NCBI GenBank assembly: GCA_015662615.1
Contig: DQTU01000248.1
Span: 1 to 15,281 of the forward strand
Length of the DNA: 15,281 nt
Direction: 5' to 3'
DNA from: Campylobacterales bacterium
GTDB taxonomy: Bacteria; Campylobacterota; Campylobacteria; Campylobacterales; QNZT01
Part shown: positions 1-6,795 of the stretch, one piece after another
Layout: every line of letters begins with the position of its first letter
Position numbering within the stretch: position 1 is the first letter of the stretch
Translations under genes and position numbers: made by a program
The notes under the pieces: generated by a model
The model's input: the letters and a program-made list of their open reading frames with translations, nothing else
Told to the model about the DNA's origin: nothing
Database searches by the model: none

Positions 1-179
1 AAAGGAAGTGCAATATTTTTACCGATATCAGCTCTAAAATCTATCTTACTTCCATGCTCAAACTGATACCATCCATATAAAAATTTGTGCAGTTTATTTA
101 ACACACCGCTACTACTCTTACATTTACTTTGAAGATCCCAAATTGTCCCAAACGGTCGTACTGCTATTCGTGCTAACAT
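1..179 (-). CDS. Partial gene, possible serine-acetyltransferase-like acyltransferase (N-terminus only)
   Basis: An open frame starts at the ATG ending at 179 and runs 59 codons without a stop to the window edge, so the 3' part is missing. It starts 13 nt after the tkt stop and has a strong ribosome binding site (AAGGAAAGAG) just upstream, which supports it as a real gene and the last visible member of the tkt operon. Its final residues (FRADIGKNIALP) resemble the stretch that leads into the left-handed beta-helix of serine O-acetyltransferase-like enzymes, where IG-x-x-x-x-LPH precedes the hexapeptide repeats. The preceding part is a short basic helix region with aromatic residues (LYGWYQF). 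The repeats and the catalytic histidine would lie outside the window, so the family call is tentative and any other hexapeptide acyltransferase would fit. Confidence 0.45.
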   Translation of the reverse strand, partial: MLARIAVRPFGTIWDLQSKCKSSSGVLNKLHKFLYGWYQFEHGSKIDFRADIGKNIALP

Positions 180-192
180 CTATCTCTTTCCT

Positions 193-2175
193 TTATATCT
201 TACAATCTTCAATTTCTATCTCTTGATACTCTTTTCCAACCATATCAAAAACAGCTTTCTTGATACCTTTGATAGTAAATCCAAAATGCTCAAACAATTT
301 ACCTGCATCTCCACTAGCACCAAATGAGTTCATACCTAAAACTTCGTCCGCATAACGATACCACTCGATACCGCTACCAGCTTCAACAGCCAAAACTTTT
401 GTACTAGGATCAACAACTTGCTCTTTATAGCTACTCTCTTGCTCGTTAAACAGGTCAAAACAAGGAACAGAAACAATGTTTGCTTTTATCCCTGCAAGTT
501 CAAGATGACATGCTGCTTGAAGAGAAGGCATCACTTCACTACCCGTTGCCATAATAGTTACAGTTGCACCCTCTCTTTTTTTAATCATATATCCACCACG
601 ACTTGCATCGCCAACATCTACTTTGGATTTCAACGTTTTAAGTTTTTGACGACTTAGGACAAATCCACTTGGAGCATTTAACTCTAATGCTTTTTTCCAA
701 CATGCAACATTTTCACTAGCATCTGCTGGACGGAAAAGATAAAAGTTAGGTAACGCTCTAAACTGACTCATCTGCTCAATCGGTTGATGCGTAGGTCCAT
801 CTTCTCCAACACCGATACTATCATGAGTCCAAACAAAATAATTTTTAAGACTCATAAGTGCTGCCAATCTCACAGCAGGTTTCATGTAGTCTGAAAAAAC
901 AAAAAATGTTGCAGAAAATGGGATAAAAAGACCATAAAGGCTCATTGCATTTGAGATTGCACCCATAGCATGTTCTCTAATTCCAAAGTAGATATTTTTT
1001 CCATTTGGAAAAGTTCCCATATCTTTTAGTTCCGTTTTATTTGAAGGACTTAGATCCGCACTTCCTCCGACAAAACTAGGAATAGCTTTTGAGATAGCAT
1101 TTAAGATTTGTCCATTACTATCTCTTGTCGCAAAACCTACACCCTCTTCAAACGAAGGCCATTGGATTCTTGAAAAATCTGGATTTTGTAAAATCTCCAA
1201 AGTGGCATTTTGTTCAGCTAGTGGAGCATCCATGATAAGCTTTTTCCAAGCTCTTTCACTTTCATCACCTTTTGCAACAGCTTCTCTAAAACTATTTAAA
1301 ACTTCATCACTTATAAAAAAGTCTTTTTCAGGATCAAATCCCGCTTTTTCTTTTGCTCTTTTTATCTCATCAACGCCAAGTGGAGCACCATGTGAATGGT
1401 GGCTTCCCTCCATCTTATCTGCACCTTTGGCAATCGTTGTTTCAGCGATGATAAGACATGGTCTATTTTGCTCAGTTTTTATCTCTGAAAGCACTTGATC
1501 AATTTCTGAATAATCATGCCCATCTATTCTAAAAACTTTCCACCCTTGAGCTTCAAATCTAGCCTTAACATTTTCACTCCAAGCTAAAGAGGTATCACCC
1601 TCAATTGTAATCTTGTTTGAGTCATAAATAAGCACCAAATTATCAAGACTCTGATGTCCTGCAAGTGAGCAAGCTTCATAACTAATACCCTCTTCAAGAT
1701 CTCCATCTCCACATAAACAGTACACTTTATGGTTAATTATCTCTGCGGTTTCGCTATTTAATAATTTCTCTGCATATTTTGCACTCATAGCAAACCCAAC
1801 AGCATTTGCCACACCCTGCCCTAAAGGTCCAGTTGTCACTTCGATACCAGGAACATCTCTATACTCAGGATGTCCAGGAGTTTTACTTCCAAACTGTCTA
1901 AACTCTTTCAAGTCATCCAAACTCAAATCATATCCCCAAAGATGAAGAAGTGAGTAAATCATAGAACTCGCATGTCCGCCACTAAAAACCAATCTATCAC
2001 GATTGAGCCATTTTGGATTTTTTGGATTGTGATTTAAGTGAAGTGATAACACACTCACAATATCTGCAAGCCCCATAGCCACACCAGGATGACCACTGTT
2101 TGCTCTTTGAATCATATCTGCACTTAGAAATCTAACTGTGTTTGCCATGTTTGTTAACATCTGTTTTTGTAGCAT
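193..2175 (-). CDS. tkt: Transketolase
   Basis: Transketolase is a thiamine-diphosphate enzyme that moves two-carbon ketol units between sugar phosphates in the non-oxidative pentose phosphate pathway, supplying ribose-5-P and erythrose-4-P in the cytoplasm. At 660 aa it has the usual full length. Visible landmarks in order are SGHPG (27-31, active-site His29), SGGHASS (65-71), GPLGQG (116-121), the ThDP/metal motif GDGDLEEG (156-163) with Asn187, His262 in SHGAP, GGSADLSPSN (370-379), the catalytic Glu401 in REHAMG, and the histidine-containing segment HDSIGVGEDGPTHQP (451-465). All key residues appear intact. The ATG at 2175 has a clear AGGGGAA ribosome binding site that overlaps the end of ispA, whose stop lies 9 nt upstream, so the two are probably co-transcribed. 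The tkt name is secure. The sequence does not exclude a role in a carbon-fixation cycle, though many Campylobacterota use the reverse TCA cycle instead. Confidence 0.97.
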   Translation of the reverse strand: MLQKQMLTNMANTVRFLSADMIQRANSGHPGVAMGLADIVSVLSLHLNHNPKNPKWLNRDRLVFSGGHASSMIYSLLHLWGYDLSLDDLKEFRQFGSKTPGHPEYRDVPGIEVTTGPLGQGVANAVGFAMSAKYAEKLLNSETAEIINHKVYCLCGDGDLEEGISYEACSLAGHQSLDNLVLIYDSNKITIEGDTSLAWSENVKARFEAQGWKVFRIDGHDYSEIDQVLSEIKTEQNRPCLIIAETTIAKGADKMEGSHHSHGAPLGVDEIKRAKEKAGFDPEKDFFISDEVLNSFREAVAKGDESERAWKKLIMDAPLAEQNATLEILQNPDFSRIQWPSFEEGVGFATRDSNGQILNAISKAIPSFVGGSADLSPSNKTELKDMGTFPNGKNIYFGIREHAMGAISNAMSLYGLFIPFSATFFVFSDYMKPAVRLAALMSLKNYFVWTHDSIGVGEDGPTHQPIEQMSQFRALPNFYLFRPADASENVACWKKALELNAPSGFVLSRQKLKTLKSKVDVGDASRGGYMIKKREGATVTIMATGSEVMPSLQAACHLELAGIKANIVSVPCFDLFNEQESSYKEQVVDPSTKVLAVEAGSGIEWYRYADEVLGMNSFGASGDAGKLFEHFGFTIKGIKKAVFDMVGKEYQEIEIEDCKI

Positions 2176-2184
2176 TTTATTCCC

Positions 2185-3051
2185 CTATTTAAAATATATA
2201 TTTATATCCGTAAGTAATCTATCTTTTAGCACCGAATCCAACTGGCTGATCTGTGCTTCAATTTTTGATTTTAATTTCGCTTTTTCAATCAACGCACCTT
2301 CAATTCCTAAAAGGTTTGTAAAAGAGTTTTTACTGTTATCATTGTTGGTCGGTTTACCTGCAACTTCAGTCGTAAATGTAGCGTCAATGATATCATCTTG
2401 AACTTGAAACAAAAGACCGATATTGAGACCAATATCATAAAGTAACTCTTGTTTCTTTAACTCTAATCCAACAATAATTGCACCCATTTTCATACTTGCT
2501 GCTATCAATTTTGCAGTTTTATGAATATGCAAAAATGTCAACTCATCAAGGGTTAGTTTTTTATCTTCAAAATAACAGTCAATCGCCTGCCCTAAAACCA
2601 TCCCATCTGTTCCACAATTTGTAGAAAGCTCTTTAATCAAAGCAACTTTAACCTTATCACTCAAAGGTGCATTTGCAATCATTAAAAAACTATGTGAATT
2701 TAATGCATCACCCACTAAAGTAGCTACAACTTCATCGTATGTCACATGAAGCGTTGGTTGTCCCCGTCTAAGTTCTGAATCATCAAAAGTTGGTAAATCA
2801 TCATGGATAAGTGAATAAGTATGGAGCATCTCAATTCCACTTGCAACCCAAAATGCATTTTTAATAAGTTGTGGTTCATAAGCATCAACCACTTGTAAAA
2901 GCATAAGTGGACGAAAGCGTTTACCACCAGCCGTAAACATCTCTTTTAATGCATGATTATAAGTTGGATGAAAACTTGGTGCATCAGGTAAATGTGATTG
3001 TAAAAATAGTTCGAATTCTTGAAGTAGATTATTTTCCTGCGAAGGCACCAA
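2185..3051 (-). CDS. ispA: Polyprenyl diphosphate synthase (farnesyl/geranyl diphosphate synthase type)
   Basis: This short-chain trans-prenyltransferase condenses isopentenyl diphosphate with allylic diphosphates, making geranyl or farnesyl diphosphate for quinone tails and undecaprenyl carrier lipid. It is 288 aa, as usual for the family. GGKRFRP (42-48) binds the diphosphate of IPP. The first aspartate-rich motif DDLPTFDD (84-91) is followed by the RRG of SELRRG (92-97), and GMVLGQAID (150-158) and HKTAKL (177-182) are typical. The second motif DDIID (219-223) is followed by GKPTNND. The gene has no ATG near its 5' end. The possible starts are TTG at 3051 or GTG at 3048, both inside the last codons of the YbaB gene (23 or 20 bp overlap) and downstream of AGGCGG, so translational coupling is likely. 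Exact product chain length cannot be read from the sequence. Confidence 0.93.
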   Translation of the reverse strand: MVPSQENNLLQEFELFLQSHLPDAPSFHPTYNHALKEMFTAGGKRFRPLMLLQVVDAYEPQLIKNAFWVASGIEMLHTYSLIHDDLPTFDDSELRRGQPTLHVTYDEVVATLVGDALNSHSFLMIANAPLSDKVKVALIKELSTNCGTDGMVLGQAIDCYFEDKKLTLDELTFLHIHKTAKLIAASMKMGAIIVGLELKKQELLYDIGLNIGLLFQVQDDIIDATFTTEVAGKPTNNDNSKNSFTNLLGIEGALIEKAKLKSKIEAQISQLDSVLKDRLLTDINIYFK

Positions 3052-3343
3052 GACCGCCTAACATCGAAGTTGCTGCAAGTTTTCTATCTGATTCTATCAT
3101 TTTATTTACATCATTTACAGCTGATATAAGTAAAATTTGTAATGACTCTTTATCTTCTAAAAGTGAGTTATCAATTTCGATATCGATAATCTCTCCGCTA
3201 CCATTTCCAGTAACTTTTACCATACCTCCACCGCTTTTAGAAGTAAACTCTTTTTTAGCACTCTCTTCTTGCATCTTAGCAGCTTGTTCTTGTGCTTGTT
3301 GGAGCATTTCGCCCATTTTACTAAAGTCCATATTTTCAAACAT
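3029..3343 (-). CDS. YbaB/EbfC family nucleoid-associated protein
   Basis: This is a small DNA-binding protein of the YbaB/EbfC family (104 aa, a usual length near 105), which forms dimers on the nucleoid. The N-terminal third is a charged, glutamine- and alanine-rich helix (about residues 10-32, MGEMLQQAQEQAAKMQEE) as in the helical tweezer arm of the family. It is followed by a beta core with GGGMVKVTGNGSGEI (38-52) and a C-terminal helix ending in a glycine-rich tail (MLGGLGAFAGK). The ATG overlaps the last 8 bases of panD, and its own end overlaps the ispA start. In bacteria outside this phylum the gene usually sits beside dnaX and recR, so its place between panD and ispA is a lineage feature. 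Its specific regulatory targets cannot be inferred here. Confidence 0.93.
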   Translation of the reverse strand: MFENMDFSKMGEMLQQAQEQAAKMQEESAKKEFTSKSGGGMVKVTGNGSGEIIDIEIDNSLLEDKESLQILLISAVNDVNKMIESDRKLAATSMLGGLGAFAGK

Positions 3344-3701
3344 AATCTTTTGCCCCTGTTATCTCATTGTCACTATTTAGTAGTACAATATGAGGTTTAA
3401 ATATTTCTGCTTCTTCAATGGTCATGCTTGCATATGCAATGACGATAATTATATCACCAATCTCTGCTTTTCTTGCAGCTGCACCATTAAGACACATGTC
3501 TCTTTTTCCTCGCTCACCTTCGATAACATAAGTCGAAAAACGCTCTCCATTATTGACATTGACAATATCAACTTTTTGACCAACTCTAAGCTTTGCAGCA
3601 TCCATCAACTCTCTATCGATTGTGATGGAGCCGACATAATTTAGATTTGCATCTGTTACTGCAGCTCTGTGAAGCTTGCTGTAAAGCATGTCAATTGTCA
3701 T
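3336..3701 (-). CDS. panD: Aspartate 1-decarboxylase (pyruvoyl-dependent)
   Basis: PanD decarboxylates L-aspartate to beta-alanine for pantothenate and coenzyme A synthesis. It is made as a proenzyme that self-cleaves between Gly24 and Ser25, turning Ser25 into the pyruvoyl cofactor. The site is visible as YVGSITID (22-29), with Ser at exactly the position used in E. coli. Also present are Lys9 in SKLHRA, Arg54 and Tyr58 in the RFSTYVIEGERG segment, and NGAAA (72-76) near the active site. The length of 121 aa is normal. The start at 3701 has a good AAGGATAGG ribosome binding site and lies 9 nt after the ferredoxin stop. The 3' end overlaps the YbaB start by 8 bp. No panB or panC is in the window, so the pathway genes are split. 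Confidence 0.97.
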   Translation of the reverse strand: MTIDMLYSKLHRAAVTDANLNYVGSITIDRELMDAAKLRVGQKVDIVNVNNGERFSTYVIEGERGKRDMCLNGAAARKAEIGDIIIVIAYASMTIEEAEIFKPHIVLLNSDNEITGAKDYV

Positions 3702-3710
3702 GACCTATCC

Positions 3711-4085
3711 TTATCTTCCTGCCATTTTCATAGCTTGCATTGGAGAAAGTGCTTCATCCCAAAACTCATCAGCTATCAAATACTCAGCTACTGGTTTCTC
3801 ACCAATAATATGCTCATCAATGATTCTGTCAATTTTCTCTTTTGTAAGCCCAACATACATGTGATGTCCTGGCTCTACTAACATAACTGGTCCTTGTTGA
3901 CATCTGTTTAAACATGCTGTTCGTACTGGTTGAACTGTAGCAATCAAACCTTTTTCCATCAATTTCATCCCCAAATGTTGAAAAAGATCTCTAGTTGCAT
4001 CTGTAACACAGCTTGGTTTTGGCATCCCCGGAGGTGCTGATTGCTCACACTTAAATATATAAAACGCTGGTTGTGGTATTCCCAT
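3711..4085 (-). CDS. Thioredoxin-fold [2Fe-2S] ferredoxin
   Basis: This 124-aa protein belongs to the (2Fe-2S) ferredoxin family that has a thioredoxin-like fold, as in Aquifex and Clostridium pasteurianum ferredoxins and the NuoE-type domain. The four cluster cysteines can be seen at 13 (IFKCEQ), 26 (KPSCVTD), 58 and 62 (TACLNRC), in the expected C-x12-C then C-x3-C arrangement. Residues 64-73 (QQGPVMLVEP) match the conserved segment after the second cysteine pair. It is cytoplasmic, with no signal peptide or membrane segment. The ATG at 4085 is preceded by AAGGGAAAT. It lies 40 nt after murE, the second-largest gap in this operon, and directly before panD. The electron partner is unknown, and neighbours do not use it in any known reaction. 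The nearby NFU scaffold at 5999-6289 could help supply its cluster, which is inference. Confidence 0.9.
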   Translation of the reverse strand: MGIPQPAFYIFKCEQSAPPGMPKPSCVTDATRDLFQHLGMKLMEKGLIATVQPVRTACLNRCQQGPVMLVEPGHHMYVGLTKEKIDRIIDEHIIGEKPVAEYLIADEFWDEALSPMQAMKMAGR

Positions 4086-4125
4086 TAAATTTCCCTTATA
4101 TGTAATATCAATATATTCTAATCGA

Positions 4126-5430
4126 TTAATGATTAAATTTTTCTTTTAAAATTGCTTTTGTAACGACTCTATCATCAAATGGGAGTTTATAACTGCCAAT
4201 TTCTTGATACGCCTCATCACCTTTACCTAAAATCAAAAGAACTTCACCCTCTTCCAACTCATCTATGGCAACTTCTATCGCTTCTTTTCTGTCAGGAAGT
4301 ATCGTAACTCTGTTTTTATCTACAATTCCGTCATCAATATCTTCTAAAATTTTCAAAGACTCTTCACTTCTTGGATTGTCATTTGTAAGATATATTTTCT
4401 TTGCATGTCGATCTGCCACTCGCCCCATCATAACTCGTTTACTTGCATCTCTATCTCCACCTGCTCCAAAAACAACTGAAATATCCTTATCTACAAAAGA
4501 GCCAAGAACTTTATCCATGCCATCAGGCGTATGAGCAAAATCAACAATGACCAATGGTTTTTCACTCACAACTTCCATCCGACCACTAACTCCGGCAAAG
4601 TTTTCACATACTGCACAAATTTCAGCCAATGAAAAATCTGTAAGAATTTTTACAGATCCAATTGCAGCCATCATATTGTAAAGATTAAAAAAGCCAAACA
4701 TTGGAGAGTGAAACTCTTCTTGAGTATCAAAATGTTTAATAGCTGCCGTTAAACCATCATTTAGCGTATATGCCAAGATATTGAAAGACGCTGGAACATC
4801 TAATGCATAGGTGTAACAATTTTTTGGATTAAAAGTGATTTTTTTAGCATCTTTGTTTATCAATTTTACTGAATCATCAGAGAAGAAAGAGCTTTTAACC
4901 CGAAAATACTCATCAAATGTCTTATGGAAATCTAAATGATCCTGTGTTATATTTGTAAAAACTTTTAGTGCAAATTTCAGACCCTCAATACGCTCTTGTA
5001 CAATAGCATGAGAGCTAACTTCCATAATAAAGAATTCACAACCATTCTCTTTTGCAACATAAAGGTTGTGTAATGTTTTAAGAATTGGCGGGGTAGTAAG
5101 TGTCTTCTCTTCTTGCCGCTCTTCATTTACATAAAGACCACGAGTACCTTGAAATGCAACTTTTTTATCTAAATCTAAAAGTAATGAATAAATTGCTGCG
5201 GCTGTGGTGGTTTTACCATTTGTACCTGTAATCCCAATAATTTTAATATCTTCAATTTCATAAATCTTTTTAAGTTCATCAACTGTCAAAATTTGACATG
5301 CACCATTTTCTTTTGCATTTTGTAAAAAATTGCTGTTTTGTTTGGTTTTTATAAAGGCTATTTGGGCATTACACTCTGATGAGTTGTCAGAAATAAACTG
5401 AAACTCATGGTTTTTAATTGGAAATTTCAA
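4126..5430 (-). CDS. murE: UDP-N-acetylmuramoyl-tripeptide synthetase (MurE, meso-diaminopimelate type)
   Basis: MurE is the cytoplasmic ATP-dependent ligase that adds the third peptide residue to UDP-MurNAc-L-Ala-D-Glu in peptidoglycan synthesis. The ATP loop GTNGKTTT is at 69-76. MEVSSHA (136-142), NITQDHLDFH (160-169), Lys179 in FRVKSS (the carbamylated lysine position), SGRME (282-286), DFAHTPDG (297-304) and FGAGGDRDASKR (321-332) follow in order. The motif DNPR (351-354) indicates meso-diaminopimelate rather than lysine. At 434 aa it is about 60 residues shorter than the E. coli enzyme, mainly in the N-terminal UDP-binding domain, as I recall for this phylum. The start is TTG at 5430: a stop codon lies three codons upstream in frame, and no ATG or GTG occurs early. 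It overlaps the TPR-like gene stop by 4 bp (TTGA), which suggests coupled translation. Confidence 0.96.
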   Translation of the reverse strand: MKFPIKNHEFQFISDNSSECNAQIAFIKTKQNSNFLQNAKENGACQILTVDELKKIYEIEDIKIIGITGTNGKTTTAAAIYSLLLDLDKKVAFQGTRGLYVNEERQEEKTLTTPPILKTLHNLYVAKENGCEFFIMEVSSHAIVQERIEGLKFALKVFTNITQDHLDFHKTFDEYFRVKSSFFSDDSVKLINKDAKKITFNPKNCYTYALDVPASFNILAYTLNDGLTAAIKHFDTQEEFHSPMFGFFNLYNMMAAIGSVKILTDFSLAEICAVCENFAGVSGRMEVVSEKPLVIVDFAHTPDGMDKVLGSFVDKDISVVFGAGGDRDASKRVMMGRVADRHAKKIYLTNDNPRSEESLKILEDIDDGIVDKNRVTILPDRKEAIEVAIDELEEGEVLLILGKGDEAYQEIGSYKLPFDDRVVTKAILKEKFNH

Positions 5431-5996
5431 TGTCCTTTATGCTCCAATTGTTTCAACTTTTTTTGAAAAAACATCTCCGTAGGGTAATACTGCAGTGCAT
5501 TTTCTATATAATTTAACGCTAAATCACTATAATCATTTTCTATCAAAAGATTCACAAAATCTATAAAATCATCTTTTTTATGGATAATTATCTTTGTACT
5601 AAACATAATATCTTCAAGCGCTTTTTTAAAACTCTCTTTGTTTTCACACAATTGTAAAAAATCTTTATACTCGACACCATCTTCCATGGTAATAATATAC
5701 TCTTCCAAACCATCAAGTAATTGATAAATATAATCACTACTCATGTCAACACCATTGGTGATCTGTTCAATTATTTCATCGCTATTGTCTTGGTCTAGAC
5801 TTTTGGTTGTCTCATAAAACTCAAAAAGTGCTACAGCTTCATCTTCTTGTTCTGTTGCCAAATCAGAGAGAAGCGCCCCTATCTTCGCCTCTTTATCCTC
5901 AGGTGCCACTTTGAGTGCTAAAGCATAATTAAAAAGTGCCTTTTTATACTCTTGTTTAAAGAAACTATTGCTTGCTAACTCTTTATACTTTATCAA
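5427..5996 (-). CDS. TPR-like protein of unknown function
   Basis: I do not recognise a named family for this 189-aa protein. It is acidic and helical. Residues about 1-40 (FFKQEYKKALFNYALALKVAPED) look like one tetratricopeptide repeat, and residues about 150-185 (YSDLALNYIENALQYYPTEMFF) look like a second, with an acidic helical middle section that has no clear motif. There is no signal peptide, membrane segment or cysteine pattern, so it is probably a cytoplasmic scaffold or adaptor. The start appears to be TTG at 5996, because no ATG or GTG occurs in frame near the 5' end and a stop lies four codons upstream. It begins 2 nt after the NFU gene stop and overlaps murE by 4 bp. From memory, Campylobacter jejuni has an uncharacterised gene at the same place between its nifU-like gene and murE, which suggests conserved synteny. 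Confidence 0.85.
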   Translation of the reverse strand: MIKYKELASNSFFKQEYKKALFNYALALKVAPEDKEAKIGALLSDLATEQEDEAVALFEFYETTKSLDQDNSDEIIEQITNGVDMSSDYIYQLLDGLEEYIITMEDGVEYKDFLQLCENKESFKKALEDIMFSTKIIIHKKDDFIDFVNLLIENDYSDLALNYIENALQYYPTEMFFQKKLKQLEHKGH

Positions 5997-5998
5997 AT

Positions 5999-6289
5999 CT
6001 ATTTCCCACTACCTGCTATCTGTTCTATCATATCTTCCATACCCGCTGCGATATTTATCACTTCGATTTCTGGATGTATATCCATTCTTAGCTGTCTTTC
6101 TATTCCATACTTTATAGTTTGATTACTAGAACCACACCCTACACATGCACCTTGAAGTTGAACAAAAACCTTACCACCTTTAACATCAAGTAGTTTCATG
6201 CCACCACCATCAAGTTCAAGCATCGGCTTTACTTTCTCCAAAGATTTTTCAACAACTGGCAATAATTCTTCATCTGAAAATGGAATCAT
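5999..6289 (-). CDS. NFU-type iron-sulfur cluster scaffold/carrier (NifU C-terminal domain)
   Basis: This is a stand-alone NifU C-terminal (NFU) domain of 96 aa, which holds or transfers Fe-S clusters to apoproteins in the cytoplasm. The family signature is visible: ELDGGGMKLLDV (25-36), then the cluster-binding CxxC in QGACVGCGSS (Cys49 and Cys52), followed by the amphipathic helix TIKYGIERQLR. It lacks the IscU-like and central ferredoxin domains of full NifU and the degenerate A-type domain of NfuA, so it is the minimal form. The ATG at 6289 is preceded by a good AGGGG ribosome binding site, and a candidate promoter lies about 20 nt further upstream, making this the first gene of the downstream operon. 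Its position ahead of a [2Fe-2S] ferredoxin gene three genes later fits a maturation role, though this link is inferred. Confidence 0.95.
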   Translation of the reverse strand: MIPFSDEELLPVVEKSLEKVKPMLELDGGGMKLLDVKGGKVFVQLQGACVGCGSSNQTIKYGIERQLRMDIHPEIEVINIAAGMEDMIEQIAGSGK

Positions 6290-6317
6290 ACATACCCCTA
6301 CATATTTAATTAGTAAG

Positions 6318-6326
6318 ATTGTATCA
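6318..6326 (-). promoter_or_regulatory. Candidate sigma70 promoter (extended -10) for the nfu-tkt operon
   Basis: Read on the minus strand, TGATACAAT (6326-6318) matches an extended -10 element (TGnTATAAT with one mismatch). It is preceded by T-rich sequence (TTTAATCTTTTA) rather than a clear -35 box, which is normal for Campylobacterota. A start near 6311 would give a leader of about 20 nt with the AGGGG ribosome binding site of the NFU gene. It lies after the rplQ hairpin, where a new transcription unit is expected. Confidence 0.6.
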
Positions 6327-6397
6327 TAAAAGATTAAATGTGAGGATTAAATTTGATGATAATTTGAAATTAAGCAATAAATTTAGTATGCTAGTAA

Positions 6398-6422
6398 CCT
6401 TTGGGAATTATTTTCCCAAAGG
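6398..6422 (-). terminator. Hairpin after rplQ, probable transcription terminator or 3' end stabiliser
   Basis: A perfect 10-bp inverted repeat (6398-6407 with 6413-6422, arm CCTTTGGGAA) encloses a 5-nt loop. It starts 19 nt past the rplQ stop codon, which is where the alpha operon should end. What follows on the minus strand is TTACTAGCATACTAAATTT, so there is no proper U-tract. It may terminate weakly, work with Rho, or protect the 3' end. The hairpin is symmetrical and there is no T-run on the other strand either. Confidence 0.55.
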
Positions 6423-6434
6423 TGTATTGAGGTA

Positions 6435-6448
6435 AGTGTAATTACACT
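6435..6448. repeat. 14-bp perfect palindrome overlapping the rplQ stop
   Basis: The sequence AGTGTAATTACACT is a perfect 14-bp palindrome spanning the rplQ stop codon (6442-6444). It could pair as a small hairpin in RNA or serve as a dimeric protein site in DNA. No function is assigned. It lies 12 bp from the larger hairpin at 6398-6422, so the two structures are stacked at the operon end. Confidence 0.5.
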
Positions 6449-6792
6449 AGCTCCAAGAATGCCATATCGGCAGCATCACCGCGTCTAGTTCTTGTTCTGA
6501 TGATTCTTGTATATCCACCATTTCTATCTGAATACTTTGGTGCAATCTCTTCGATTAATTTTTTTGTACATTCTTTATGTTGAAGATATGCAAAAATTTC
6601 ACGATGCGTATTCGACTCACCTACTCTTGCTTTTGTAATCAATTTCTCAAAATATCTTCTCAACTCTTTTGCTTTTGGAAGTGTAGTCTCAATTTTACCA
6701 CTTTTGATCAATGCAATTGACATGTTTTTAAAAAGTGCTTTTCTATGAGATGATGTTCTTCCTAACTTTCTATAGCCATGCTTATGTCTCAT
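6442..6792 (-). CDS. rplQ: Large-subunit ribosomal protein L17
   Basis: L17 lines the region near the peptide exit tunnel of the 50S subunit. The 116-aa product opens with the highly conserved MRHKHGYRKLGR and has SSHRKALFKNM (14-24) and the C-terminal TRIIRTRTRRGDAADMAFLEL pattern of the family, so it is complete. It starts 3 nt after the rpoA stop, with the ribosome binding site AGAGGAA lying in the last codons of rpoA, and is the last gene of the alpha operon, as in most bacteria. The stop codon sits inside a 14-bp palindrome and is followed by a strong hairpin. Confidence 0.98.
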   Translation of the reverse strand: MRHKHGYRKLGRTSSHRKALFKNMSIALIKSGKIETTLPKAKELRRYFEKLITKARVGESNTHREIFAYLQHKECTKKLIEEIAPKYSDRNGGYTRIIRTRTRRGDAADMAFLELV

Positions 6793-6795
6793 CTT

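Noticed and set aside
2742..2927. Minus-strand open frame of 61 codons inside ispA
   Set aside because: It is a shifted frame within a well-conserved gene.
2949..3380. Plus-strand open frame opposite ybaB and ispA (143 codons)
   Set aside because: It spans two real genes and the panD end in antisense and has no recognisable features.
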